Source of the DNA: a virus
Virus record (IMG/VR): IMGVR_UViG_3300042560_001347
Coordinates: 1-46,207 of that record
Direction: 5' to 3' (one strand)
DNA: 46,207 bases
In this document: one piece after another, positions 6,649 to 14,904 of the stretch
How the letters are laid out: each line of letters starts with the position of its first letter
How positions within the stretch are numbered: position 1 is the first letter of the stretch
Program-made: the position numbers and the translations under genes
The notes under the pieces: generated by a model
Database searches by the model: none
What the model saw: only the letters and a program-made list of their open reading frames with translations
What the model was told of the DNA's origin: nothing

Positions 6649-7878
6649 ATGAGCACACCCGCACAACCCGCACCAGCCCCCGCCGCCCCCGTACCCGTCG
6701 CCCCAGCCGGGGAGATGAACACCGAGGGATTCTCCGCAGCCCTCGCCGCTCGCCCCGGCGATCCGGCCCCAGTTGCCCCCACATCCGAGGAGCAGCAGAT
6801 CGAACAACAGATCAAGGAGCAGTCTGCTCCGAAGGTTGAGAAGCCCGCAGCCGAGGAGGATAGGCCCGAGGAAGCGCCGAAGGAGAAATCGCCTTTCGAT
6901 GATCTCCCATCCGAGGAAGTGGAGAAACCCGCAGCCGAGGAGAAGAAGCCGGACGAGCAGGAGGTGGATACCGCCAACTGGCCCAAGAAGCAGCGTGAAG
7001 CCTTCGCCGCCGCCCGCGTGGCGCAGAAGCGTCTGACGGAAGAACTGAGCAAGGCTCAGGAAGCCATCAAGCAGCGCGACGCCGCGATTGAGGAGGCCAA
7101 GAAGACCGGCAAGCCGGACGAGGCTACCCTCAAGGAACTCGAAGAGCTTCGCCAGTGGCGCTACTCCGAGGAAGTTGAGGCATCCCCCGAGTGGAAGCAG
7201 GCCGTCGCCGATCCACTCTCGAAGACTTTTGCTAGTCTCAAGGAGATCGCCGAAGCGATGAGTGTGGACAACGAGGAGCTTCTCAAGGCCACCGACGAGC
7301 CTCTGTCGTGGAAGCGCAACGCGGCGATCCACCGTCTGTTCAAGGCAGCCGCCGAAGCTGCTGACTCACCCGCCGACTCGTTGGAGATTCAAGCCGCTGC
7401 CGACGCTGCCATTCAGGAAGCGAACAAACTGCCATCCTTCTACGCGAAGATGGACGAGATGCGTGCCAAAGCGCAGGAAACATGGCAGTCCCTCAAAGCT
7501 CGCACCGAGGAGCAGAAGTCCCAGCAATCGAAGCAATCAGAAGAGGAGTTCCTCAAAGCGAGCGAGCACCTTCTGCCCCAGCTCAAGACGAAGTGGCCTT
7601 CCTTCTTCAAAGACGAGGCCACCGCGAAGTCCGTCGCCGAGGCCCGCATCGACGCCACCCCCGAAGGGCAGGCATTGCAAGCTCAGAAGGCCGCTCTCTT
7701 CAAGCCAGCGTTGACCGAACTCATGGCTGCCCGCGCCAAGATCGCCGAACTTGAGAAAGCTGTCGCCGCGTGGAAGGGCAGCAAGGCAGAGATTGACAGC
7801 AGGACGCCCACATCCGCGAAGCCCGATGACGGCGAGATGGATGAGGACGGCTTCGCCCGCGCATTGGCGAAAAAGTGA
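6649..7878 (+). CDS. Candidate capsid scaffolding protein
   Basis: The product is 409 residues, with an Ala/Pro-rich start, then a long Glu/Lys/Ala/Gln-rich region with strong coiled-coil character (about 100-170 and 250-380). Composition, length and position immediately before the capsid gene fit an internal scaffold that guides procapsid assembly and then leaves. A short phrase recurs at both ends (MNTEGFSAALAARPGD near residue 23, MDEDGFARALAKK at the C-terminus), which might be capsid-binding motifs. No protease signature is seen. The gene is followed by a terminator-like hairpin. Confidence 0.7.
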   Translation: MSTPAQPAPAPAAPVPVAPAGEMNTEGFSAALAARPGDPAPVAPTSEEQQIEQQIKEQSAPKVEKPAAEEDRPEEAPKEKSPFDDLPSEEVEKPAAEEKKPDEQEVDTANWPKKQREAFAAARVAQKRLTEELSKAQEAIKQRDAAIEEAKKTGKPDEATLKELEELRQWRYSEEVEASPEWKQAVADPLSKTFASLKEIAEAMSVDNEELLKATDEPLSWKRNAAIHRLFKAAAEAADSPADSLEIQAAADAAIQEANKLPSFYAKMDEMRAKAQETWQSLKARTEEQKSQQSKQSEEEFLKASEHLLPQLKTKWPSFFKDEATAKSVAEARIDATPEGQALQAQKAALFKPALTELMAARAKIAELEKAVAAWKGSKAEIDSRTPTSAKPDDGEMDEDGFARALAKK

Positions 7879-7917
7879 TTGCAGATAGCGGGGGTTCCCC
7901 GATACTCGGTCAACAAC

Positions 7918-7962
7918 ACCCCCGACGCCTCTGACGCAAGCGCACCAACGGGGGTTTCTTTT
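7918..7962 (+). terminator. Rho-independent terminator after the scaffold gene
   Basis: ACCCCCG (7918-7924) pairs perfectly with CGGGGGT (7949-7955), followed by a T-rich tract TTTCTTTT. It lies 40 bases past the scaffold stop and about 240 bases before the capsid start, so it may separate the transcription of the two genes or act as an attenuator. The 24-base loop is long. Confidence 0.65.
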
Positions 7963-8002
7963 GCCCGCACTCAATTCCCTACAAATCCGATCAACAATCT
8001 GG

Positions 8003-8204
8003 TTGACAGGTTCTACCCGGTAGCACAGACTCCGGCCAGAAGTGTAACAAGCGCCCGAGACCTTCGCGGGCATCAACAACAGGAGCGTTCAACTCTCAGG
8101 ACACCTCCCCTGACTCGCAAAGGCCAATCCGCCTTGTCGCGTCAACTACGGGGAACTCCGCAAGTGAGCAGGCAGGGCACACCAACACCCCACCACCTCC
8201 TATT
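8003..8204 (+). promoter_or_regulatory. Candidate capsid promoter and long leader
   Basis: A perfect TTGACA (8003-8008) is followed after 17 bases by CAGACT (8026-8031), a weak -10. A transcript from here would have a leader of about 170 bases. The leader contains GCCCG ... CGGGC pairing near 8053-8073. Just before the ATG is CACCTCCT (8194-8201), the sequence of the 16S rRNA tail rather than its complement, so there is no Shine-Dalgarno. The whole interval 7879-8204 has no convincing gene. Confidence 0.45.
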
Positions 8205-9383
8205 ATGCCTGCTGACCCCCTCAACGAAGAATTCATTTCCGACGCTTCCCGTATCCAAGGGAAGATCGAACGCATTGGCCGCGAAGAAGGCCGTGTATCC
8301 GCCCTCATGCGCAAGGAAGTCCTGCCCGAGAACATCGGCTTCAACTTCTCCACTGTCATCGTCAAACGCTCCAACGGAACGGGCGGCGGCTGGCAAGCGG
8401 TTTCCACGCCTGACGGCTCCGGCAACAACTGCGTGCCGACACCCACCGTCGTCGCCAACGCGATGACCCAACTCACCTACTCCGCCGCCCAGACTCGCAT
8501 CGACTCTGTGGATGTGTGCTTCTCGGACCTCCGCGCTGCATACAACGCCACTGAGCAGATCGCAGCTATGCGCGAGAACTTCGTCGGCAACGTCGTCGAT
8601 ACTTGGGAAAATCGCGACAAGGCGATGTTCTTCGAGAAGTCCGGCCACAAGATCGTGTTCAACGGTTCTCTCTCCGAGACGACCAACGGCACGACCATGC
8701 CTGCCACCGTGGCGACCTCCACCATCAACCAAGGTCTCCTCGACCGCCTCTACGTTCGCATCACACAGGACGGCGGCGGCAAGGAACCCTACGCCAAGCG
8801 TCAGGGTGCAGCCATCATCCCTGCGATCATGTCGATGGAAGCCAACGAGCGTCTCACCAATGGCGCGACCGACATCCAAGACAACTTCCGCTGGGCTGAG
8901 TCCGGCAAAGGTGCCGAGGGTGCCACGCTGCTCCAGAGCTGGAACATCGACCGCACCTATCGTGGGTTCATGCACGTCATCGACAACAAGATGCCGCGCT
9001 TCGACTTCGTCAACGGTGCATGGGTCGAGCGTCCGTTCTACATCTCCAGTGCCACCACCATCGGTGACGAGGCCATCGTCAACCCGGCCTACGAAAGCGC
9101 CGAGTTTGAAGACCTCTACCTCTGGCACCCCGATGTGGTCGTGCGTCAGGTTCCCACTCCGAAGGGTAGCTTCGGTTCCGGCACCAGCGCGAAGACCGTC
9201 AGCTTCAACGGCGACGTTGTCTGGCTGAACATCGCCAACAAGGAGACGAACCCCTACAACGACATCGGCTTCTACAGCGCCCGTCTCTACGCCGCCTACA
9301 AGCCGAAGAAGCCCCAATACGGCTACGTCGTGCGCTTCAAACGCTGCCCGAACGTCGTGACCACCTCCTGCCCAGCTTACTAA
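8205..9383 (+). CDS. Major capsid protein
   Basis: The product is 392 residues. It builds the icosahedral head. Support is position after a scaffold-like gene, a size normal for an HK97-fold capsid, a mixed beta-rich sequence with an N-terminal helical arm (ISDASRIQGKIERIGREEGR), and a strong hairpin terminator directly after the stop, as is common for highly expressed capsid genes. I do not recognise a specific capsid family, so the HK97 fold is inference. The ATG at 8205 gives MPADPLNEEF and lacks a Shine-Dalgarno sequence. Confidence 0.8.
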   Translation: MPADPLNEEFISDASRIQGKIERIGREEGRVSALMRKEVLPENIGFNFSTVIVKRSNGTGGGWQAVSTPDGSGNNCVPTPTVVANAMTQLTYSAAQTRIDSVDVCFSDLRAAYNATEQIAAMRENFVGNVVDTWENRDKAMFFEKSGHKIVFNGSLSETTNGTTMPATVATSTINQGLLDRLYVRITQDGGGKEPYAKRQGAAIIPAIMSMEANERLTNGATDIQDNFRWAESGKGAEGATLLQSWNIDRTYRGFMHVIDNKMPRFDFVNGAWVERPFYISSATTIGDEAIVNPAYESAEFEDLYLWHPDVVVRQVPTPKGSFGSGTSAKTVSFNGDVVWLNIANKETNPYNDIGFYSARLYAAYKPKKPQYGYVVRFKRCPNVVTTSCPAY

Positions 9384-9398
9384 GCTCAATGGAGAACG

Positions 9399-9429
9399 GT
9401 GAGCCAGTCCCGTGCGGGGGCTGGCTCAC
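9399..9429 (+). terminator. Strong hairpin after the capsid gene
   Basis: GTGAGCCAG (9399-9407) pairs perfectly with CTGGCTCAC (9421-9429). Four further inner pairs, one of them a G-T, extend the stem to 13 with a five-base loop. No T-run follows, so it may act as a partial terminator or an RNA-stabilising structure for the capsid mRNA. The gene-free gap runs from 9384 to 9471. Confidence 0.65.
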
Positions 9430-9471
9430 TCCCCTAACCCGCACGTTTCCGCACGAATTTTCCCACATCCT

Positions 9472-9696
9472 ATGACCGTCATCCCCATTCCCGCAACCCT
9501 CGACCTCGCAGACCGGATGGACGGCGACGAGTTTGAGGTCACTACCCTCGTCCGCCGCAAGGGCAACGAGTTGGAAGTAGTCACAATCGAAGGAGAACCC
9601 GTAGCCGCCATGGAGTCTGAGGACGAAGGCGACGATGTCGAAGTCGAGATGGACGCCGAAGCCTTCGACCGAGTGCTGAAAGGAGGCCCACGATGA
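9472..9696 (+). CDS. Small acidic protein, 74 residues
   Basis: The protein is very acidic: the second half is dominated by Glu and Asp (ESEDEGDDVEVEMDAEAFD). The start at ATG 9472 follows the capsid hairpin. Small acidic proteins next to capsid genes are often head decoration or assembly factors; that is inference from position. It overlaps the next gene by four bases, and its last codons contain the AGGAGG Shine-Dalgarno of that gene. Confidence 0.6.
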   Translation: MTVIPIPATLDLADRMDGDEFEVTTLVRRKGNELEVVTIEGEPVAAMESEDEGDDVEVEMDAEAFDRVLKGGPR

Positions 9697-9962
9697 ACGT
9701 CGGCACTCCCTACTCGCAGGCGGCACGCGACGCCGCCCTAGCTGCTATCGGCGGTGATTCGTTCCCCGAGAACATCATCAACCTGCTTCAACAGTTGGTT
9801 GTCGCCACATGCGTTAGCAGTGCTGTCCTTTCTCAAGGAAGCCCATTCTCGGCTGCCGCTCAGGCGGAAGCAGTCGCAAGCATCGGAGGCACGGCGCTTG
9901 GCAACACCATCCCAGACCTCCTTCAACAATTCATCATCGCTACCGCGATTCACGGAGTATGA
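9693..9962 (+). CDS. Two-repeat small structural protein, 89 residues
   Basis: The protein consists of two copies of one motif of about 36 residues (4-39 and 49-84): G-[TS]-P-[YF]-S, then an Ala-rich helix, IGG, and a segment ending in LLQQ-hydrophobic-IAT. A third copy opens the next gene, the tail-fibre-like protein. The motif may be an attachment or trimerisation module that binds the two proteins together on the virion. It has a good Shine-Dalgarno (AAAGGAGG). Confidence 0.65.
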   Translation: MNVGTPYSQAARDAALAAIGGDSFPENIINLLQQLVVATCVSSAVLSQGSPFSAAAQAEAVASIGGTALGNTIPDLLQQFIIATAIHGV

Positions 9963-11047
9963 CCACCGTAGGCACCCTTTATTCCAGCACCGCACGCACC
10001 ACCGCCCTCGACAGCATCGGGGGCAACTCCTTTGACTCCACCATCCCCGGCTTGTTACAGCAGGCCATCGTGGCTGTTGGTAACAACGGCGGCGGGGGAG
10101 GCGGATCGACTGCATGGGGTGCGATCACTGGCACGCTATCGAATCAGACGGACCTTCAAACGGCGCTGAACGCCAAAGTCGCTTTGACCGGCAACACCAT
10201 GACAGGGCTTTTGCAATTCACCGGCACCACGCATGCTGGGATTCGCCTGAACAACCTCACCACCGTTCAGCGTGACGCCATCGCATCCCCACAGGCGGGC
10301 ATGTGCATCTGGAACACGACCGCCGCACGCCTGCAACTCCACAACGGCTCCGCTTGGACCGCTGGTATGGTGCGCCTCGATGGTGACACCATGACGGGGG
10401 CGTTGGTTCTGCCAGTCGGTAGCGCAGCGGCAACAGCCTTGAACTTCGGCACCGCAGGAACGGGACTCTACTCAGCCGGAACGAACCTCATCGGGTTCGC
10501 CACAGACGGGGTGGTGAGGGCCACGCTCGGGCTTGCAGGAGGAGTTGGGAATCTTAGCATAACTACCCCCTCTGGCAATCCGACCTTAACATCGCCAACT
10601 AGCCTCATCTCCATCGGGTCTTCTAGTTGTAGTGCTACAATGTGCAATGGCCTATGGACCGTATCTAATGTAACCGGAAACCTGACTTCGGGTAACCGCG
10701 CCTACCTGCTTTCTTTGGGTGGTGACGTGGTTCTGCAAGGAGACGCAGCGGACGTGCTGGCGCAGCGCCGTGGCGCAAATGCGCAGGCTTTCCGGGTGTA
10801 CGGCACGTTCACCGACACCAGCAACTACGTCCGCCTCGCGCTCACCACGACATCGACCACAATGGGTATCGTCTGCCAGACGGCGGGCACGGGGGCTGAC
10901 GACATCGACCTTGGTTTGACGACAGCGGGGACGGGATTGCTTGCCATCTCGACCGCCGCTAGCGCCGACATCGGCGTCGCCTCGACCCACTCTGTGCGGA
11001 TGAAGTTCAACGGCACAGAATACAAAGTTCTCCTCGCTACCCCATAA
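9959..11047 (+). CDS. Tail-fibre-like protein
   Basis: The product is 362 residues. It begins with the third copy of the 36-residue motif (5-40) and a Gly-rich hinge (GGGGGGST). It continues with tail-fibre phrases: LSNQTDLQTALNAKVAL, two GDTMTG/GNTMTG repeats, and LTTVQRDAIASPQAGMCIWN followed by LQLHNGSAW. The C-terminal half is Thr/Gly-rich beta repeat sequence. This is the usual composition of a fibre shaft involved in host recognition. No intramolecular chaperone or enzymatic domain is visible, so it may be a short fibre or an adaptor. Confidence 0.75.
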   Translation: MTTVGTLYSSTARTTALDSIGGNSFDSTIPGLLQQAIVAVGNNGGGGGGSTAWGAITGTLSNQTDLQTALNAKVALTGNTMTGLLQFTGTTHAGIRLNNLTTVQRDAIASPQAGMCIWNTTAARLQLHNGSAWTAGMVRLDGDTMTGALVLPVGSAAATALNFGTAGTGLYSAGTNLIGFATDGVVRATLGLAGGVGNLSITTPSGNPTLTSPTSLISIGSSSCSATMCNGLWTVSNVTGNLTSGNRAYLLSLGGDVVLQGDAADVLAQRRGANAQAFRVYGTFTDTSNYVRLALTTTSTTMGIVCQTAGTGADDIDLGLTTAGTGLLAISTAASADIGVASTHSVRMKFNGTEYKVLLATP

Positions 11048-11051
11048 CGCC

Positions 11052-11354
11052 ATGAACATCACCATCACTCCCGAACAAGAGGCGATCTTCGCCACCGAAG
11101 CAGCCGAGCGCAATAAGACGCTTGCCGAAGGTCAGGCACCCCACACGGCGGAGAGCGTCGCACTCCTACTTATTGCCGCGAGCGCGGAAAGCTACGCCAC
11201 CACCCACGAGGCAGCGATCCGCGCAGCCCTCGCTCAAAACGACGACCTTATGCGAGTAGGCAAGGCCGTGTCCCTCGCTCCCCCAAACAAGCAAGCCGCA
11301 GCCATTGCCGCAGCCGAGGCAGCCCTCCTCTCTGTTCATATCCCCAAGCAGTAA
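11052..11354 (+). CDS. Hypothetical helical protein, 100 residues
   Basis: Ala- and Glu-rich, probably all alpha-helical, beginning MNITITPEQEAIFATEAAER. A similar opening occurs in small phage tail or fibre-associated proteins, but I cannot name a family. It lies four bases after the fibre gene. Confidence 0.55.
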   Translation: MNITITPEQEAIFATEAAERNKTLAEGQAPHTAESVALLLIAASAESYATTHEAAIRAALAQNDDLMRVGKAVSLAPPNKQAAAIAAAEAALLSVHIPKQ

Positions 11355-11367
11355 AACCCCGCACACC

Positions 11368-11598
11368 ATGACACCCACCGACATCGCCGCAGACCGCCAG
11401 TTCATTCAAGCACAACTCGAAGGGCTGGCCCCTCAAATCCGACAGCACACCATCCTACTCCGAGCTTACACCGCAGGCGGTGACGCCGTGAAGGAGATGA
11501 AAGACAAAGTGGCCGCAGTGCTCGGAGGCCAGATCGCTATGCGAGAAAGCCTCGAAGCTGACCTTGCCGCCCTCGACTCCACCGACTCCGCCGCATGA
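11368..11598 (+). CDS. Hypothetical coiled-coil protein, 76 residues
   Basis: Short helical protein with heptad-like spacing throughout. The ATG at 11368 is preferred over an upstream in-frame extension into the previous gene. The stop overlaps the ATG of the membrane protein by four bases, so it may belong to the lysis functions. No family recognised. Confidence 0.55.
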   Translation: MTPTDIAADRQFIQAQLEGLAPQIRQHTILLRAYTAGGDAVKEMKDKVAAVLGGQIAMRESLEADLAALDSTDSAA

Positions 11599-12014
11599 AA
11601 CACCTCGCCGCACTCTTGCACGTCCCTTCTGACATCCTTGGATACGTCAGCAGTCTAATCGTGGCTTCGGGTGCGATGGTGGCGACGACGATTCAGGGCA
11701 TCTTCCCAACGCCCGACGCCGCAGCCGAGTGGCCGTTCTACGGCGTCCTCATCTCGTCCAACGTCGTCTTGTTCCTTTCTGTCGCGGGTATCCTTCGATG
11801 GGTTGGGACGAAGTGGTTGGCGCAGCAAGCCGTGACCACCGCAGCCATCGTGGAGAACAGCGAAGCCCTGAAAAAAGTCAGCGAGACTTTGGAGAAGCAG
11901 AACACATGGTTCACTGACTTCGGCAAGAATGCACTCCAGTTTCAGTTCGAGCACGCCCGCATGAGCGTTCACGCGCAGCACCAGCAGGAAGGAGGAGGGC
12001 ATGACCGCCACTGA
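11595..12014 (+). CDS. Holin-like membrane protein
   Basis: The product is 139 residues. Two hydrophobic segments (about 14-33 and 49-70) are separated by a short polar loop (FPTPDAAAEW) and followed by a coiled-coil and a hydrophilic His/Gln-rich tail. This topology fits a class II holin, which would permeabilise the inner membrane for the endolysin. The next gene is a DUF1353 protein, a family often found in phage lysis regions. The endolysin itself is 5 kb upstream. Confidence 0.5.
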   Translation: MKHLAALLHVPSDILGYVSSLIVASGAMVATTIQGIFPTPDAAAEWPFYGVLISSNVVLFLSVAGILRWVGTKWLAQQAVTTAAIVENSEALKKVSETLEKQNTWFTDFGKNALQFQFEHARMSVHAQHQQEGGGHDRH

Positions 12015-12459
12015 GTACCGCCTCCCGCCTCGCGTGCGAGCCATCCCCGGCACCGAGGGATTTCTGTTCTTCGGTCGCACGATGTTCGAGCTTCTTGAGC
12101 CTTGGACTTTCGAGGTGCGCGGCCACGGCTCATTCACGATCCCCTACGGATACAAGTTCGACCGCGCCAGCACTCCGAAGATTGCATGGCTCATCGGCTT
12201 CACCCGTGACGGCCTCACGGAAGTCCCGGCTCTGGAGCACGACTTCCTCTGCGACCTTCTCGCTGGCGGCTCCCCATGGCTCGCTGAGAGGCTGGGCAAG
12301 ATTCCCGACAGCCCTCCGCCTGCTGTCGTCCACCAACATTTTGAGGACCGTCTCCTCGAAGAGGGGATGCGTCCCTCCAAGGCCCGGACAATGGGCTTCG
12401 CCGTCAAAGCTCTCGGCCCGAAAGGCTGGCTTAAACCCTCACGCTGGTTCAACACCTAA
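12001..12459 (+). CDS. DUF1353 family protein
   Basis: The product is 152 residues. It matches the phage DUF1353 pattern: a beta-rich start, then FTIPYGYKFDRASTPK, then LEHDFLCDLL, where a conserved His-Asp follows a helix. The biochemical role of the family is unclear; it is common near lysis genes. The start overlaps the previous gene by 14 bases and has a strong Shine-Dalgarno (GGAAGGAGGAGGG). Confidence 0.75.
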   Translation: MTATEYRLPPRVRAIPGTEGFLFFGRTMFELLEPWTFEVRGHGSFTIPYGYKFDRASTPKIAWLIGFTRDGLTEVPALEHDFLCDLLAGGSPWLAERLGKIPDSPPPAVVHQHFEDRLLEEGMRPSKARTMGFAVKALGPKGWLKPSRWFNT

Positions 12460-12464
12460 CACTC

Positions 12465-13184
12465 ATGCCTGCCTCAAGCGTTTACCTCATCCGCAAAAAC
12501 CGCCAGTGGGTTCACTACTCTCAAATCGAGGATGTGACGCTCACGGGTGCCATCAATTCCTACTCGTCCGTCACAGGCGTTGCATCTACCAACGTCATCA
12601 CTGTGACCGGCGCGTCGATCCCCACGGGCACACCGTTCTACTTCCAATCTATCGCTGGCGGTTCCAGCATCACTACGGGAACGATCTACTGGGCTGTCAA
12701 CTCCAGCGGCAGCACGCTGCAAGCTGCACTCACTCCGGGTGGCGCAGTAGTGTCGCTCGGCAGCAACATCACCGCAGCCGTTATCATCGCCACCGCCGAC
12801 GAGATGAACGTGTGGAGTTCCGAGTTCCGTGACATCTTCAACCAGACTGGCGCTGGATGGGGTGCTCTTGGCACTTTCTCCACTGCCTCCGTCAACAAGG
12901 CCAGCGATGCTGTCGTCGGTCAGGCTGGCGTCGTCCTCACCCCCGGCGCTATGACTGTCGGTGCGCTAGGGCCACCCGGCATAGAGACCGGCGTGAAGCT
13001 CGGCTCTTCTACCGCCACCGCTGCCATCTCCGACGAGATCACGCACAGCCCGCTCCGTCAGACGCTTCTCAAACGAACGCACTGGAAGTTCGACCGTGGT
13101 TCAGGCCACACCCCGCGATACCTCTACGCGACGTGGGCGGATGGCGACATCGTCGCGAACAACCCTCCTGAGACCGACGCATAA
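12465..13184 (+). CDS. Hypothetical virion protein, 239 residues
   Basis: Not recognised. Residues about 20-110 are Thr/Ser/Gly-rich beta sequence (TNVITVTGASIPTGTPFYFQ), resembling phage fibre or tail tip domains. The C-terminal part is more globular and ends at a one-base overlap (TAATG) with the next gene. A structural role is inferred from composition and neighbours. Confidence 0.6.
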   Translation: MPASSVYLIRKNRQWVHYSQIEDVTLTGAINSYSSVTGVASTNVITVTGASIPTGTPFYFQSIAGGSSITTGTIYWAVNSSGSTLQAALTPGGAVVSLGSNITAAVIIATADEMNVWSSEFRDIFNQTGAGWGALGTFSTASVNKASDAVVGQAGVVLTPGAMTVGALGPPGIETGVKLGSSTATAAISDEITHSPLRQTLLKRTHWKFDRGSGHTPRYLYATWADGDIVANNPPETDA

Positions 13185-14008
13185 TGCCCTCGACCAAGCC
13201 ACCCAACGGCCCGACAGGCGGATACTTCGACCTGCTGCCCTCGCCCGATCCGAGCCAGTTCTCGCTTCGGGTGCGCGAGGATGCCAAGGATTTCCAGCCG
13301 ACGCTGCTGCCTACCTACGGCACCCGCTACGCTGCGGCCAACTGGTTGAAGACGAAACCCCGAGTCACATTCGAGGGGTTCAAGGACTACGTTTACACGC
13401 ATTGTGAACGCACGGACCAGTATCTCTGGTTCTACTTCGGCAAGAACAAGACGCCCGCGCAACGCAGCACCCCATTCCGCACGTTCTACGACACCCGTGG
13501 GTATGTGTGGCCTGCCGTTCTTGAGGACGTGTACATCGTCCAGTCCACGACGTTCGTGCAATCGACCTACAACGGCACGGCCACCGTGACCTCGCCGTCG
13601 CTGTTCCCGCGCTACCGCTACCGGCCATCGGTCAGCGTGTCGTCCGTCATCAAGGTCGAGCAGTTCCTCGCCGAGACGCCGTGGAGCGAGCAAGAGCTGA
13701 CCCACGAGCAGCCGGTGCCGACCGACGTGAACGCCTCCTACCTTGGAGTGTCGGTCGATTTTCCGCGATGCCTGCATGGCGACATCACTTTCCGTGAACT
13801 CGTGCCGGGGGCCAGCATCGTGTCTGGCGTCGGCATGGTCACACCCCCGCTTGGCCGCGATCCCACGAGGATGATCTTTCCAGCGACAAACTTCACCGAC
13901 TGGTCGCCCTTCATCATCGAGGATAAGCAGCAGCCGACAAACGGCTTGTGGCTGCGTGAGCGTGTGACAATCTACCCGCCACCACAACCTGAGACCACCT
14001 TCCAATGA
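13184..14008 (+). CDS. Hypothetical virion protein, 274 residues
   Basis: Not recognised. It is rich in Phe, Tyr, Trp and Pro, with several beta strands and a cysteine pair in the last third. It is tightly coupled upstream (TAATG) and downstream (ATGA). It probably belongs with the previous protein to a tail or fibre sub-assembly. Confidence 0.6.
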   Translation: MPSTKPPNGPTGGYFDLLPSPDPSQFSLRVREDAKDFQPTLLPTYGTRYAAANWLKTKPRVTFEGFKDYVYTHCERTDQYLWFYFGKNKTPAQRSTPFRTFYDTRGYVWPAVLEDVYIVQSTTFVQSTYNGTATVTSPSLFPRYRYRPSVSVSSVIKVEQFLAETPWSEQELTHEQPVPTDVNASYLGVSVDFPRCLHGDITFRELVPGASIVSGVGMVTPPLGRDPTRMIFPATNFTDWSPFIIEDKQQPTNGLWLRERVTIYPPPQPETTFQ

Positions 14009-14178
14009 TTACCACCACCGCAGGCACATTCGAGGCGGACTCGCCTTTCATGCGTCGTCCTTGGGCGTGGGGTATGGACAACATCGGGGTGACACAGAGC
14101 GGCGACTCCCGCACGATTGTCGTGCAACCGATGCCGGGTGCGAAAGTAAAAGTTGAAAGGTTTGCCTATCAAGGGTAG
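14005..14178 (+). CDS. Small protein, 57 residues
   Basis: Begins MITTTAGTFEADSPFMRRPW and ends in a basic VKVERFAYQG. The ATG overlaps the upstream stop by four bases and the frame closes seven bases before the TTG/ATG of the glycosyltransferase, so it fills the gap exactly. No family recognised. Confidence 0.5.
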   Translation: MITTTAGTFEADSPFMRRPWAWGMDNIGVTQSGDSRTIVVQPMPGAKVKVERFAYQG

Positions 14179-14187
14179 CCTGACTTG

Positions 14188-14904
14188 ATGATAGGTCTGA
14201 CTGTAACAACCCCTTCCTACAATAAGCTCACCGCCGAAGCCTGCAAAAGGTTCGAGAAGAACACGGGTTTGAAAACACGAGTGGAGATCGCCCCCACTGA
14301 CGATGATGGGTTTCCGGCGAAGCTGGAGTTGTGGAGGACAAAGGCGGACGCGGTTTTCTTTGACTCCGATTTGTGGGTCATCCGGCCAACCGACTTCTCG
14401 AAGCTCCCCGACTGGTCAGTCGTGCATGACCCCTGTGTGTTCCACCCTGATTCCTTTTGCTTCAAAGACTGCCAGCAACCCTTCGAGGAAGGTGGCCTTC
14501 TACGGGATCGGTACTTCAACACTGGCATGATGAAGGTGGACTTCCGCAAGCCCCTCAACCGTGAGGTGTTCAAACGCGCTGCCAAGATCGCTGCAAAGGT
14601 CAAAGCTGGAAAAGCGTGGAAGCCCCATGACACCACGGATCAGTACTACATCAACCGGGCCGTCCTCGAACTCGGCGTCTCTGTCACGCTTCTCCCCTAC
14701 TCCTTTAACTACTACCACAAGGCGGTGGAGTGGGGAGTGCTGTCATTCACCCCACGAGAGGTTCGCTGCCTCCATGCCGCAGGATACCCACTGAAACGGA
14801 AGCTAGCTGCCCTGCGAAGCCAGTTTCGTGTCTTCGGGTCGCAGACTCAGCCCATGCAGCTAATGGCATTGCAGCACAAACACACCGTAACCTTCGAGAT
14901 ATGA
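14188..14904 (+). CDS. GT-A-type glycosyltransferase
   Basis: The product is 238 residues. DSD in ADAVFFDSDLWV is the metal- and nucleotide-sugar-binding DxD motif. It is followed by YFNTGMMKVD and DQYYINRAV, phrases typical of GT8-like transferases. It would move a sugar from a nucleotide-sugar to an unknown acceptor in the cytoplasm. It is the first gene of a cassette with an FkbM methyltransferase and a second DxD enzyme. I use ATG 14188; a TTG directly before it (14185) would add one residue. Confidence 0.7.
   Translation: MIGLTVTTPSYNKLTAEACKRFEKNTGLKTRVEIAPTDDDGFPAKLELWRTKADAVFFDSDLWVIRPTDFSKLPDWSVVHDPCVFHPDSFCFKDCQQPFEEGGLLRDRYFNTGMMKVDFRKPLNREVFKRAAKIAAKVKAGKAWKPHDTTDQYYINRAVLELGVSVTLLPYSFNYYHKAVEWGVLSFTPREVRCLHAAGYPLKRKLAALRSQFRVFGSQTQPMQLMALQHKHTVTFEI

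Noticed and set aside
7879-8466. Plus-strand frame of 195 codons starting right after the scaffold gene
   Set aside because: It crosses the terminator and leader and overlaps the capsid start out of frame; low-complexity Ser/Thr/Pro/Arg content.
8142-9389. Long antisense reading frame (415 codons) covering the capsid gene
   Set aside because: Same antisense composition bias and no recognisable motif.
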